Positions 46,380-54,945 of a stretch of DNA of 64,000 bases are shown piece by piece (the stretch's first letter is position 1; every line of letters starts with the position of its first letter). The DNA is from Clostridium sp. 12(A). Its GTDB lineage: Bacteria; Bacillota; Clostridia; Lachnospirales; Lachnospiraceae. The notes under the pieces were generated by a model. It was not told where the DNA came from. It saw only the letters and a list, made by a program, of their open reading frames with translations, and ran no database searches. Location of the stretch: assembly GCA_000526575.1 (NCBI GenBank), contig JAGI01000002.1, forward strand, positions 930,001 through 994,000. The letters run 5' to 3'. The translations under genes were made by a program, and so were the position numbers.

Positions 46380-47930
46380 TTAGGGACAAATAAATGGTTC
46401 CATAAATCTCCATCTAATAATAACAGTTCCATTCCTTTCTACGGTAATATTCTCTATCAATCCGTCAATCATTGCCCTGTTACACGTATCAAGTGGGAAA
46501 CAGCCGCTGAATTGCTCCTCCTCTTCCAACACCGGATTCTCCATAAGCGTTTGGTATTGATTTTGTAAAATGGTAACGGAATGTTCCAGTTCAATTAGCT
46601 TTTCCTGAAAAGTTAATTGGGAAAGCTTCTCCTTTTTGTAGGCTTCATAAAGAGAAAACTTTTTTCCTTCCAGTTTACTAAGCTTTTGTTGCAGGGTCTT
46701 AATTTCAGTCATGTGGTTTCTTGTAACAGGTTTTTTCCTTGTCTGCTCATTAAGAGGTTGACTGGTCATAAAAGCAAACTTCTGCAAGCTGCTCATAATC
46801 ACGTTCTTTAGCTGCTGTTCCTCAATTCTCCCCTGATAGCATGTGCTGTTATATAGATTTCTGCCCATTTTACAGCAATAGCCGATTTTATTGCCCTTTT
46901 CTATTTTGGTCAATGTATGACTGCATGCTTTGCATCTTATCTTTTTGGCAAATAAGCTTTCCGTTCCGATTCCTTTCTCTTTCTTTTTGTAATGTTTTAT
47001 CCTCTTTTCCGCGGCCTTATATTCCTCATGGGAAATGATTCCCTCATGGGCATCAGGAACAAGAATCCACTGTTCCTTAGGAACCTTAATCTCCTTTTTG
47101 CTTCCTACAGACTCTGGTCTGACTTTTCCATAAACAGCATCTCCCGTATACCTTTGATCTCCTAATATGTGAGATACGGTTCCTACTGTCCATAGAAAGG
47201 AATTACTGCTGACTGATCTGTTTAAAGGTTCCCTGCGTCTCTTTCTTATGGTCATGGGACTTGGTATCCCCTCCTCATTTAACCGTCTGGTAATTTCCGT
47301 CTTTGTTACACCTGATAAATACAGCGTAAAGATACGCCTTACAATGGGAGCACACTCTGGGTCTATGATAAGCCGGTTTCTATTCCCTTCCTCTTTTTTA
47401 TAACCGTATGGTGCAAAGGCTGTCACAAATTTTCCCTGTTCTGCTTTTGATTTTCGTACCGTTTTGATTTTTACGGAAAGATCCTTACTGTATGCCTCAT
47501 AAATAATATTTTTAAAGCCCACGTCCAGAGCGCCGGCAGCACCTGCGCTGTAAAAGCTGTCAAAACCATCGTTCACAGAGAAAAACCGAATTCCTAAAAA
47601 GGGGAAAATCTGTTCCAGATAGTTTCCCACCTCCAAATAATTCCGCCCAAACCTGGAAAAGTCTTTTACAATGATACAGCAGACTTCTTTCCTTTTTGCC
47701 ATCTCAAGCAAGGTCAAAACCGCTGGACGGTCAAAATTCGTTCCGCTGTATCCGTCATCCACAAACTCTATTACGTTATAATCTCTTAATTCTATCCGGT
47801 TCCTTATAAAATCCATAAGAAGCATTCTCTGTCCGGCTATGCTGTTGCTTTCCCCACCAGTTTCCAATTCTTCGTCCTCATCAGAAATACGCATATAAAT
47901 TGCTATGTTTTGCTGGCCGTCTATTTCCAC
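46380..47930 (-). CDS. Large serine recombinase A (element 2)
   Basis: About 516 residues: resolvase-type catalytic domain with nucleophile Ser in IYMRISDEDE, DDGYSGTNFDRPAV and DFSRFGRNYLEVGNYLE; then the recombinase domain, a zinc-ribbon-like CKACSHTL segment and a coiled coil (IKTLQQKLSKLEGKKFSLYE). The frame opens at TTG 47960, overlapping the end of gene B; a GTG near 47930 is the likely start. It is the last gene of the trio and ends within the element 2 attachment half-site, the position usual for the acting integrase gene. Confidence 0.92.
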   Translation of the reverse strand: MEIDGQQNIAIYMRISDEDEELETGGESNSIAGQRMLLMDFIRNRIELRDYNVIEFVDDGYSGTNFDRPAVLTLLEMAKRKEVCCIIVKDFSRFGRNYLEVGNYLEQIFPFLGIRFFSVNDGFDSFYSAGAAGALDVGFKNIIYEAYSKDLSVKIKTVRKSKAEQGKFVTAFAPYGYKKEEGNRNRLIIDPECAPIVRRIFTLYLSGVTKTEITRRLNEEGIPSPMTIRKRRREPLNRSVSSNSFLWTVGTVSHILGDQRYTGDAVYGKVRPESVGSKKEIKVPKEQWILVPDAHEGIISHEEYKAAEKRIKHYKKKEKGIGTESLFAKKIRCKACSHTLTKIEKGNKIGYCCKMGRNLYNSTCYQGRIEEQQLKNVIMSSLQKFAFMTSQPLNEQTRKKPVTRNHMTEIKTLQQKLSKLEGKKFSLYEAYKKEKLSQLTFQEKLIELEHSVTILQNQYQTLMENPVLEEEEQFSGCFPLDTCNRAMIDGLIENITVERNGTVIIRWRFMEPFICP

Positions 47931-47952
47931 CACCACCTTCCAGCTTTTTCCT

Positions 47953-49545
47953 TTAAGCAAGGGGCTGATCGTATTCGGAACAGAAGGTATAATGTATTTC
48001 CACCCAGTGTTGACATACTACAATTCTATCGATAAGATATTTCCACATATCTCTTGCTTCATCTGCCTTAATCCGTTCCGCCTCCTTTTGTTTCTCCTCT
48101 GCCTGTTGATTCTTTAGCCTTACCTTCTCTTTCTCAAGTATCTCTTTTTCTTCCTCCCATTTTCTTTGTATACTGACGTATTCCTCTTTGGATAACAGCC
48201 CTCGTTTATAATTCTGATACTGTTCCAATTCTTTGATATCTCTTCCCAGAAATGCTGCCTGGTTCTGTTCCAGCTTCCTGGTTGTATCAAATACTATATT
48301 AGACTGTTCATGGCACCCTGGGCTGACAAGAACGTTTAACTGCTTTGTGACAGATTCAGTCACCATAGACAAAAGATCTGCTTCCAATACACTTTCTGCC
48401 TCGCATCCCAGCTGTTTTAAATACTTTCTCCGGCAGATGAAGCGATGATGTATTAAGTTTCCATCCTGATTAAAATATCCGCTGTCCCGTATCATTTTCC
48501 CCTGACAACAACCACATACAATAAGGCCCTTTAAGGGATTTTCTGTTTCTTTCCGGTGGTTTCCTCCTATATTTTTTCTGCTTTGCCTTGATTCTTCCAA
48601 TAAAGCCTGGACTTTTGCAAACAATTCCCAATCAATAATAGGTTCATGGGTATTTTCAATATAATTCCATTGGTCTTTGGGAATCATTTGCTTTCTGCCG
48701 CCTTTGTAATAGGACTGCTCCGTTTTACGCTCCACCATACAGCCACAGTAAACGGGATTTTCAAGAATACTTACAATAGAAGAGCCAGACCAAAGTGCAT
48801 TGGCTTCACCGCTGGTCCCTTTTAATAATCCCATATGATAAAGTCTTCTTGTCTGGCATGGAATACCATTGTCATTTAACTTTCTGGCTATTTTTACAGC
48901 CCCCAGCCCACTCATTCTAAGGAAAAAAATTTCCCTCACCACAGAAGCTGTTTTTTCTTCTATCTCCAGCTGACGTGGATTCATGTCTGACTTTTTATAC
49001 CCGTAAGGAGCAAATCTCCCCAGGAACAGTCCCTTCTTTTTCTTCACATCAAGTAAGGTACAGACTTTTTTAGAAATGTCTTTTGCATAAATATGATGGT
49101 ACACATTTTTAAGGGAAAGGGAGAGCCCTTCGTTGGACGTTGCCTTCTGGCTGTCGTAAGAATCGTTCACAGATATAAAACGCACTCCTAAATAAGGGAA
49201 AATATTCTCCAGATAGTTCCCTGTCTCCATATAATTTCTTCCAAACCGGGACAGATCTTTCACAACCACGCAATTAATCTTACTGCTTTTGATATCATCA
49301 AGCATGGCATGAAACCCTGGCCTGTCAAAATTGGTTCCTGTCAATCCATTATCACAGTAAGTGGAAATAAGCTTTAGTTCTTTATGCTCCTTCACATATT
49401 TTTCTAGATAGTACACCTGATTTTCAATGGAATCACTGTCAATCCCATTGTCCTCTATGGAAAGGCGGGCATAAATGGCTGTTAAAAAGTTTTTTTCAAC
49501 GGTCTCTTTTAAAACCTCCTGATTGTTTCTATTTGTTCTGGCCAT
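47953..49545 (-). CDS. Large serine recombinase B (element 2)
   Basis: About 530 residues from the ATG at 49545 (MARTNRNNQE), which overlaps the 3' end of gene C. Catalytic motif IYARLSIEDNG with nucleophile Ser at about residue 29, then DNGLTGTNFDRPGF and KDLSRFGRNYMETGNYLE, recombinase domain, zinc ribbon CGCCQGKMIR and a long Glu/Lys-rich coiled coil (residues ~420-490). Clearly homologous to A and C but diverged, so not a recent duplication. No lesion is visible. Confidence 0.92.
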   Translation of the reverse strand: MARTNRNNQEVLKETVEKNFLTAIYARLSIEDNGIDSDSIENQVYYLEKYVKEHKELKLISTYCDNGLTGTNFDRPGFHAMLDDIKSSKINCVVVKDLSRFGRNYMETGNYLENIFPYLGVRFISVNDSYDSQKATSNEGLSLSLKNVYHHIYAKDISKKVCTLLDVKKKKGLFLGRFAPYGYKKSDMNPRQLEIEEKTASVVREIFFLRMSGLGAVKIARKLNDNGIPCQTRRLYHMGLLKGTSGEANALWSGSSIVSILENPVYCGCMVERKTEQSYYKGGRKQMIPKDQWNYIENTHEPIIDWELFAKVQALLEESRQSRKNIGGNHRKETENPLKGLIVCGCCQGKMIRDSGYFNQDGNLIHHRFICRRKYLKQLGCEAESVLEADLLSMVTESVTKQLNVLVSPGCHEQSNIVFDTTRKLEQNQAAFLGRDIKELEQYQNYKRGLLSKEEYVSIQRKWEEEKEILEKEKVRLKNQQAEEKQKEAERIKADEARDMWKYLIDRIVVCQHWVEIHYTFCSEYDQPLA

Positions 49546-51163
49546 CTCCTTCAACTCCCATGGGTACCGTAATTTCATTCCTAAAATTAAAAATAATCTG
49601 GATATAGTTCTTATTTGATACCACAATCTCTTTTACGAAAAAAAGAAGCAGAGAACGATTGATCTCTGTGATGTTCTTTATGTCTCTGAATTCTTCCAGC
49701 CATTGATTCTTGGAATTATTATTTTCTAAAAGTTCTTTTAAACCTTCTTCCAATACTCCTATGGTCTGGCAAATCTCGTCTATGATTGTTTCATAGACGG
49801 ATTTCATACTATTATAATTTTCCCTGTTTAAAATCTCTTTTTTATAATCATCATATAACCCCATAATCAGGTTCTGGTAATACTCATACTCTTCTCGTTT
49901 CTTTTCCAATCGCTTACAATACTTTGTAACCTCATTATCTTTCCCTGGAAGGGTATCCATATAGGTAAGGATGTCGTCTGCCTTACTGAAGATATTAATT
50001 TCCTGCCTTATGACCTCCTGAACACAGGCCTTAAGTCGAAGCTCACCAATCCTGTTTGCGTTGCTGCATCTTGTTTTATCTATTTTGTTTGTTCTGCATA
50101 TATAATAGATGTATGTCTTACCACCAGATTTCACTGGTCTTCGTATCATGCTTTTTCCACATTCCCCACATACTAAAATGCCGGAAAAAAGATATAGTTC
50201 TTTTTGCTCCGGGGCTGTTCTGGTATCTGTAGAAATGATTCGTCTGACAAGGAAAAAGTCTTCTTTTGTAATAATTCCGTCATGGGTGTTTTCCACAATT
50301 GCCCATTCTGATCTTGTTTTTTTGAATTTCTTTTTCACCTTATAATTAGGGGAGCTTTCCTTTCCCTGAACCATGGTGCCCGTATATATCTCATTTTCCA
50401 AAATACGGCTTACGGCCTGGGCTGACCATTTGGCTACGGGCTTAAGCTTAAAGGATGTACTGAATGCCCAGCCAAGCATCCGCTTATATTCCAGAGGTGA
50501 TAATATTCCTGCCGCATTTAAACGCTCTGCAATCTTCTGGTTGCTATACCCCTTAATTTTCCATTTAAAAATATCACGCACTGTCATTGCTGCAAACTCA
50601 TCAATTACCAGCTTATGTTTATCCTTCTTCGAACGGACGTATCCATAAACTGGAAAAGCGCCGATATATTCGCCCCGGGAATATCTGACTTTTATCTGGC
50701 TCCTTACTTTTACGGAAATGTCACGGCTATAGGCATCGTTCATTAGATTTTTGAAAGGAATTATAATTCCATCCGTTTGACTTTGTGATATTTTGCTGTC
50801 AAATCCGTCATTGATGGCTATGAATCTGACCCCTAAAAAAGGAAAGACCTGTTCTATGTATCTTCCTGTTTCTATATAATTTCTGCCGAAGCGGGATAAA
50901 TCCTTTACAATGACACAATCAATGATTCCTGCCTTTATGTCTTCAAATAACGCTTTGATCGCAGGCCGTTCAAAGGATACCCCACTATAACCATCATCGA
51001 TGCGTTCCGAGCATACCACTATTTCTGGTTTCGTTTTTAAAAATGAAAGAATCAACTCCCGTTGATTTCCAACACTATTGCTTTCCTGTTTATCTCCATC
51101 TTCTTTGGATAACCGGATATATATAGCGCCGTGATATATTCTGTTTTCCTGAATTGATTCCAC
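49529..51163 (-). CDS. Large serine recombinase C (element 2)
   Basis: 544 residues from a GTG at 51163 with AGGAGG 7 nt upstream. Catalytic motif IYIRLSKEDGD (Ser19), DDGYSGVSFERPAI and KDLSRFGRNYIETGRYIE, recombinase domain, zinc ribbon CGECGKSMIRR, coiled coil (LEKKREEYEYYQNLI). First gene of the three-gene overlapping run C-B-A, so all three are probably translated from one mRNA in similar amounts. Confidence 0.93.
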   Translation of the reverse strand: MESIQENRIYHGAIYIRLSKEDGDKQESNSVGNQRELILSFLKTKPEIVVCSERIDDGYSGVSFERPAIKALFEDIKAGIIDCVIVKDLSRFGRNYIETGRYIEQVFPFLGVRFIAINDGFDSKISQSQTDGIIIPFKNLMNDAYSRDISVKVRSQIKVRYSRGEYIGAFPVYGYVRSKKDKHKLVIDEFAAMTVRDIFKWKIKGYSNQKIAERLNAAGILSPLEYKRMLGWAFSTSFKLKPVAKWSAQAVSRILENEIYTGTMVQGKESSPNYKVKKKFKKTRSEWAIVENTHDGIITKEDFFLVRRIISTDTRTAPEQKELYLFSGILVCGECGKSMIRRPVKSGGKTYIYYICRTNKIDKTRCSNANRIGELRLKACVQEVIRQEINIFSKADDILTYMDTLPGKDNEVTKYCKRLEKKREEYEYYQNLIMGLYDDYKKEILNRENYNSMKSVYETIIDEICQTIGVLEEGLKELLENNNSKNQWLEEFRDIKNITEINRSLLLFFVKEIVVSNKNYIQIIFNFRNEITVPMGVEGDGQNK

Positions 51164-51298
51164 AAAAAAACCTCCTAAGCATTCACTGTATCAGCAAAAA
51201 CCCAGGCGGTTCCATATTATCCCTATGTATTTTATATCATATAATCTCATAACACGCACCTGTGTAAAACCTTGTTTTTGCTTTTTCATTCCAATCCT

Positions 51299-51544
51299 TT
51301 ACCTGCTTTCTATCCGAAAGTATTGTTTTAGTCTCTCATCCAATGTAACCTCTGTCTCTGAAAAAACAGAATGAATTACCATATCTCCATAACGGAATAA
51401 GTATGGATTTTTAATCTGTTTTAAAAAGCTTTGGATTCGTTCTTCCTTTGGCAGATTCGTATCAATTTGAACTGAACTGATGTCAACAAGATCTTCTTTA
51501 CGAAACTCTGAATCATTTGGTATTTCTTTGCTGGGCAATTCCAT
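51299..51544 (-). CDS. Small ORF upstream of the recombinase trio
   Basis: About 81 residues (start ATG 51544 behind GAGAGG; the frame opens at 51556). Acidic/basic mixed protein with VDISSVQIDTNLPKEERI and IKNPYLFRYGDMVIHSVFSE; no membrane segment. I recall similar short ORFs beside recombinases in Lachnospiraceae mobile elements but cannot name a family with certainty. Being in the same orientation, 135 bp before the trio, makes it a candidate accessory or directionality factor. Confidence 0.6.
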   Translation of the reverse strand: MELPSKEIPNDSEFRKEDLVDISSVQIDTNLPKEERIQSFLKQIKNPYLFRYGDMVIHSVFSETEVTLDERLKQYFRIESR

Positions 51545-51627
51545 TCTTCCTCTCATCTCAGTTACAGTTTCAATGTATGCAGTTCCCGGATTGTCCTATG
51601 CTATCACAAGCTCCTTGTACACAAGAA

Positions 51628-51649
51628 AGAGTCTGACTTATCAGACTCT
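51628..51649. repeat. Perfect 9-bp inverted repeat upstream of the small ORF
   Basis: AGAGTCTGA (51628-51636) and TCAGACTCT (51641-51649) with a 4-nt loop. Read on the minus strand it is followed by TTTCTTG, so it may be a weak attenuator or a regulator-binding site. A smaller GTCACT/AGTGAC hairpin lies just beyond. Confidence 0.5.
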
Positions 51650-51731
51650 GGTGCTGACGCGCCGTCACTTTAGTGACATCTTCCTCTTAAGCGTCATGTG
51701 CATCCTGCAGGGAGTGCTCTTTCCTATATAA

Positions 51732-51783
51732 TAAAAAAGCTGTATATTCTCCCGTCGCTTTAAAGACGAAAGGAATATACAGC
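51732..51783 (-). terminator. Terminator after the propeller protein gene
   Basis: GCTGTATATTC (51739-51749) pairs with GAATATACAGC (51773-51783); on the minus strand TTTTTTATTATA follows. Confidence 0.85.
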
Positions 51784-51792
51784 AGATTCAAC

Positions 51793-53580
51793 TTATTTAT
51801 CAGACCGTGTCCAGACACCTTTTCCGCTGGTTCCGGCTAATACATTATTATCTCCGATTAAAATAGAATAAACATCTATGGACTCCAGACCGGCATTGAA
51901 ATCACTCCAGTTTTTCCCTTCATCAAAAGAATGATACATACCGCCACCATAAGTGCCTGCAAGAACAGCTGATTTACTGACAGCAAGGGCATTGATATTT
52001 CCACTGGTTAAACCTGAATTGACCGGCTTCCAGCTGTCTCCTTTGTTTGTAGATAGAAATACACCATCCCCCGGTGTAGCTGCCAGAATAAAGGACTCAT
52101 TGCCGGTCAGTGAAAAGATCTGGGCATTGGTGATTCCACTGTTAACCTCCTCCCAGTTTTCTCCATTGTCAAATGACCGGAACACTCCGCTGCCAAAAGT
52201 GCCGGCATAAAGTTCCTTGCCGCTCACCGCAAGAGAGCTAATATAATAATTGGTGATATCCTGGTTAACACTTTCCCAGCTGTTTCCATTATCACTGGAA
52301 CGGAATATGCCGCCTCCAAAGGTACCAGCAAAGATATCATTGCCATTGATTGCAATAGAATAGACAAACTTATTGGTAAGCCCGGAATTCATCTCATTCC
52401 AGGTTTTTCCCTGATCTGTGGATAAAAAGATTCCACCGCCGTTTGTGCCTGCGAAAATACCTGTATCATTAATCGCAAGAGAAAAAACAAAGGGATTAGT
52501 TAATCCTGCTCCGGCTTCCTTCCAGTTCAGTCCCCCATCCTGAGAAACGAAGACACCTGCGCCGCTGGTGCCGGCATAAACTTCCTTGTTATGAGAGGCA
52601 AAAGAACTGATATGAGTGTTCATCAATCCTTCATTGATTTTATTCCAGCTTTCCCCATCATCAAGAGAGACAAATACTCCTCCTCCGTTGGTTCCGGCAT
52701 AAATACAGGAATCATCTGCAATCAAAGTATATACATAATGATTGGTCAGACCATTATTAACCGCCTTCCAGCCAGTGCCGTCAAAAAGAAATATCCCTTC
52801 CTCTGTTCCTGCAAAAACATTGGTTTCCTTTATGGATAAGGAATTGACATTTTTACTGGTCTCTCCCATGTCTAAGGACTGCCAGCTCTCTCCATTGTTA
52901 TCAGACATAAATATACCTCCTCCAAGAGTACCGGCATAGATTGCAGAATTGCTTGCTGCAAGAGAAGTGACTTGCAGATTGGTCAGGCCATTATTGACCT
53001 GTATCCAATGATCGCCTTGATCAGAAGACCGGTAGATACCGCCTTCCTCTGTTCCTGCAAATAAGTCTGTACCACTTACGACTATTGAATTTACATTGCT
53101 TGAAGTTAAACCCTCGTTCATCTCTTTCCAGTTTATGCCATGATCTGCAGAATATAGAATGCCTTTGCTGGTTCCTGCATAGAGCTTCTCATCTGTTCCT
53201 GCAATGGAATAGACCATAACATCCTGAAACTTAGAATCTACACTTTGCCAGCGTATCTCATCCATTGGTGAGGAATAGATGCCCGCGCTGGTTCCTGCAA
53301 ATATCATTGTCCCGCTAATGGCCAGGGAATATACATGATCGCTGTCTAAGCCATCATTCGCAGCTTTCCAGCCAGCCCCCTCATTGGTGGAGACAAAGAC
53401 ACCGCTTCCCTGCGTTCCCGCAAAAACCTTTTCCTTCTCAGCTGCCATGCATAAGATATATCCTCCATATGGACCATTGGCCTGCTCCCATGTCCTCGAT
53501 GCTTCTTTCCTGAAATATACAAAAGATACAGCAATCAGCAGAAAAAGAAGCAATAAAGGCAGCCAAAGCTTTTTCTTCAT
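51793..53580 (-). CDS. Exported Asp-box (BNR/YCF48-like) beta-propeller protein
   Basis: About 595 residues. The ATG at 53580 has AAGGGG 5 nt before it and starts an N-terminal membrane anchor or signal (KKKLWLPLLLLFLLIAVSFVYF). Some thirteen repeats of about 43 residues follow, most with an Asp box S-x-D-x-G-x-x-W (STNEGAGW, SADHGINW, SSDQGDHW, SSDNGNSW, SFDNGENW) and a FAGT-GGG-F strand. Such repeats build a beta-propeller, as in sialidases and YCF48/HCF136. No sialidase catalytic FRIP motif or arginine triad is apparent, so binding or scaffolding is more likely than hydrolysis. Cargo of element 2. Confidence 0.82.
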   Translation of the reverse strand: MKKKLWLPLLLLFLLIAVSFVYFRKEASRTWEQANGPYGGYILCMAAEKEKVFAGTQGSGVFVSTNEGAGWKAANDGLDSDHVYSLAISGTMIFAGTSAGIYSSPMDEIRWQSVDSKFQDVMVYSIAGTDEKLYAGTSKGILYSADHGINWKEMNEGLTSSNVNSIVVSGTDLFAGTEEGGIYRSSDQGDHWIQVNNGLTNLQVTSLAASNSAIYAGTLGGGIFMSDNNGESWQSLDMGETSKNVNSLSIKETNVFAGTEEGIFLFDGTGWKAVNNGLTNHYVYTLIADDSCIYAGTNGGGVFVSLDDGESWNKINEGLMNTHISSFASHNKEVYAGTSGAGVFVSQDGGLNWKEAGAGLTNPFVFSLAINDTGIFAGTNGGGIFLSTDQGKTWNEMNSGLTNKFVYSIAINGNDIFAGTFGGGIFRSSDNGNSWESVNQDITNYYISSLAVSGKELYAGTFGSGVFRSFDNGENWEEVNSGITNAQIFSLTGNESFILAATPGDGVFLSTNKGDSWKPVNSGLTSGNINALAVSKSAVLAGTYGGGMYHSFDEGKNWSDFNAGLESIDVYSILIGDNNVLAGTSGKGVWTRSDK

Positions 53581-53661
53581 ATTTACCCCTTTTTTCATGT
53601 AGTGAATAAAAACGCTGCCCAAGAAAACAGGCAGCGTGTATAAGTTATGTACAATCCTAGC

Positions 53662-54336
53662 TTAATACTGCGCAAAACCGAAGCCACGATTTTTTAAATT
53701 ATTAACGATTGTCGGAAGTGCCTGAAGTGTCGTCTGATAGGCATCATGCATCAGAGGATTTCCGCCAGCCCTTAAATTATTACAGGAGTTGATAATTGTC
53801 TGTGTACTCGCGCCTTCCCAGTCGCTTGTATAGACAGTCGGAGTAACAATGGATAAGCCTAATGCGGAACATGCCTGAGTGATGGTATTATTGTTGTAAA
53901 GATAGGGTAATCTCACCTTGGTTGGCCTTGGCTTACCAGCGTTTTGAATGGCCTGGTTGCATTTCTGGAAATCGTTATAAACCTGCTGATAGCTCCAGCT
54001 GCTCATCTGAGAATGGGTCCAGCTGTGATTTTGAAGGCTGAAGCCTGAGTTTACATAGGCATTCCATGCAGCCTGATTGCCGGCAATTTTGTTGCCCCAG
54101 ACAAATAATGTTGCCTGGTAGCATCCAGCATTCTTAAGATTGGATATTAAAGTTTGTGAAGTTGCATTATTCGGGCCGTCATCAAAGGTAAGGTATACAT
54201 TCCCGGCATAAGCTGCCGCTTTCACATCAGCTATGTTTGCTGATGTCGTCTCCTGGGCATAAACGTTGGTAAACTTTAATAACCCTACGGTCAGTACCAA
54301 TGCAGATGCCAATAGAAATCTTACGTTTCGTTTCAT
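53662..54336 (-). CDS. CE4 polysaccharide deacetylase (NodB domain)
   Basis: 224 residues with a signal peptide (MKRNVRFLLASALVLTVGLL ... NVYAQ). NodB motifs: motif 1 TFDDGP (catalytic base and metal Asp), motif 2 HSWTHS (two metal-binding His), motif 3 RLPY, motif 4 TSDWEG, motif 5 LMHDA (catalytic His). Exported metal-dependent deacetylase for N-acetylated glycans or acetylxylan. The variant motifs (RLPY, SDW) resemble secreted acetylxylan esterases more than spore PdaA (inference). Cargo of element 2, first gene inside it; AAGGGGG precedes the ATG. Confidence 0.9.
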   Translation of the reverse strand: MKRNVRFLLASALVLTVGLLKFTNVYAQETTSANIADVKAAAYAGNVYLTFDDGPNNATSQTLISNLKNAGCYQATLFVWGNKIAGNQAAWNAYVNSGFSLQNHSWTHSQMSSWSYQQVYNDFQKCNQAIQNAGKPRPTKVRLPYLYNNNTITQACSALGLSIVTPTVYTSDWEGASTQTIINSCNNLRAGGNPLMHDAYQTTLQALPTIVNNLKNRGFGFAQY

Positions 54337-54643
54337 ACTAAATCCCCCTTATTAGTTGGACAACGCTAGATATCACACCTGAGCGAATCTAACTAGTTTA
54401 AGTCTAATGCATATAAATCTCCCCTCAAAATATCTGATATGTAACATCATCACAGTTAATTGGTAAATATTTACACATTCATATTAACATGTACAAAATT
54501 ATTATGCAAGTTTTTTCTGTTTTCCTTAAATAATCAGAGGATTTATCCTTTGTTTTTACAAAATAATACAAATTATTCTCTTTTTATTTGATTCTATTGC
54601 CAAATAATTATTATTAATTTTTATCCCTATTATGACAGCGGAG
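54337..54643. other. AT-rich end of element 2, no gene
   Basis: About 300 bp between the deacetylase gene and the sigK middle fragment. It presumably contains the deacetylase promoter and the inner attachment half-site. The sigK frame runs on into it as 28 meaningless codons (to 54556). No other structure is seen. Confidence 0.6.
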
Positions 54644-54645
54644 TA
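54644..54645 (-). other. Attachment core (TA) of element 2, sigK middle side
   Basis: The TA of the Tyr189 codon (TAC). Half-site arms inside the element, read on the minus strand, are CTGT (54638-54635) and TAGGG (54629-54625), mirroring ACAG and CCCTA at the other end with the same spacing from TA. Confidence 0.8.
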
Positions 54646-54945
54646 AGATCGGGATATTCCCATGAGATCAGCAATTTCTCTCTGGGTATACTCCTTTCCT
54701 CCGTGAAGCCCATACCGCATGCCAATGATTGTTTTTTCATTGTCTTTTAAACAACTGTCAAAAGCCTGATACAATTCCTTGATATCCTGCTTTAAAATAA
54801 TGGTTTCCAGTGTCTCTTTATTTTCCACTTCAATCACATCTACAAGACTTACAGTCTCTCCATCCTTGTCTACGCCTATGGGTTCATACAAAGAAACCTC
54901 TTTTGAATATTTTTTATTCGCACGAAGGAGCATAAGGATTTCATT
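54645..54945 (-). CDS. sigK: sigK fragment 2: codons 89-189
   Basis: Encodes NEILMLLRANKKYSKEVSLY, then EPIGVDKDGETVSLVDV, region 3 and the first half of region 4.2 (YTQREIADLMGISRSY). This is the middle of sigma-K. Upstream it joins fragment 1 at Asn89. Downstream the homology stops exactly at Tyr189 and the frame runs into element 2 sequence until a stop at 54556. The in-frame ATG at 54933 is internal (Met93), without a convincing ribosome site. Neither alone nor with fragment 1 would it have a recognition helix. Confidence 0.95.

Larger units (their letters stand above)
46366..54645 (-). mobile_element. sigK intervening element 2 (8,279 bp)
   Basis: Interrupts sigK at Tyr189 in region 4.2. 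Contents on the minus strand: CE4 deacetylase, Asp-box propeller protein, an 85-codon ORF and three overlapping large serine recombinase genes ending next to the attachment site. Excision at the shared TA gives TCT TA|T GTA TCC, restoring SRSYVSRLEK in frame. The predicted circle junction is a dyad around TA: 16 of 24 positions match, including CCCTA-N5-ACAG against CTGT-N5-TAGGG. No phage structural or conjugation genes are seen. Confidence 0.9.

Noticed and set aside
46298-46400. Fragment 3 as a chance match or as the end of another protein
   Set aside because: It supplies exactly the missing recognition helix in the right frame, is followed by stop and terminator, and the predicted element ends are mirror images at that very codon.
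51793-53580. CRISPR-like or satellite repeats in the propeller gene
   Set aside because: The repeats are diverged, about 130 bp, and in frame with Asp-box codons; they are protein domain repeats.
46366-54645. Element 2 as a prophage or conjugative transposon
   Set aside because: No phage structural, replication, relaxase or mating genes; only recombinases and three other genes.
54556-54933. A stand-alone 125-residue sigma-like regulator
   Set aside because: It starts at an internal Met of sigma-K, lacks a ribosome site, and its last 28 residues are AT-rich element sequence. It is the middle piece of sigK.
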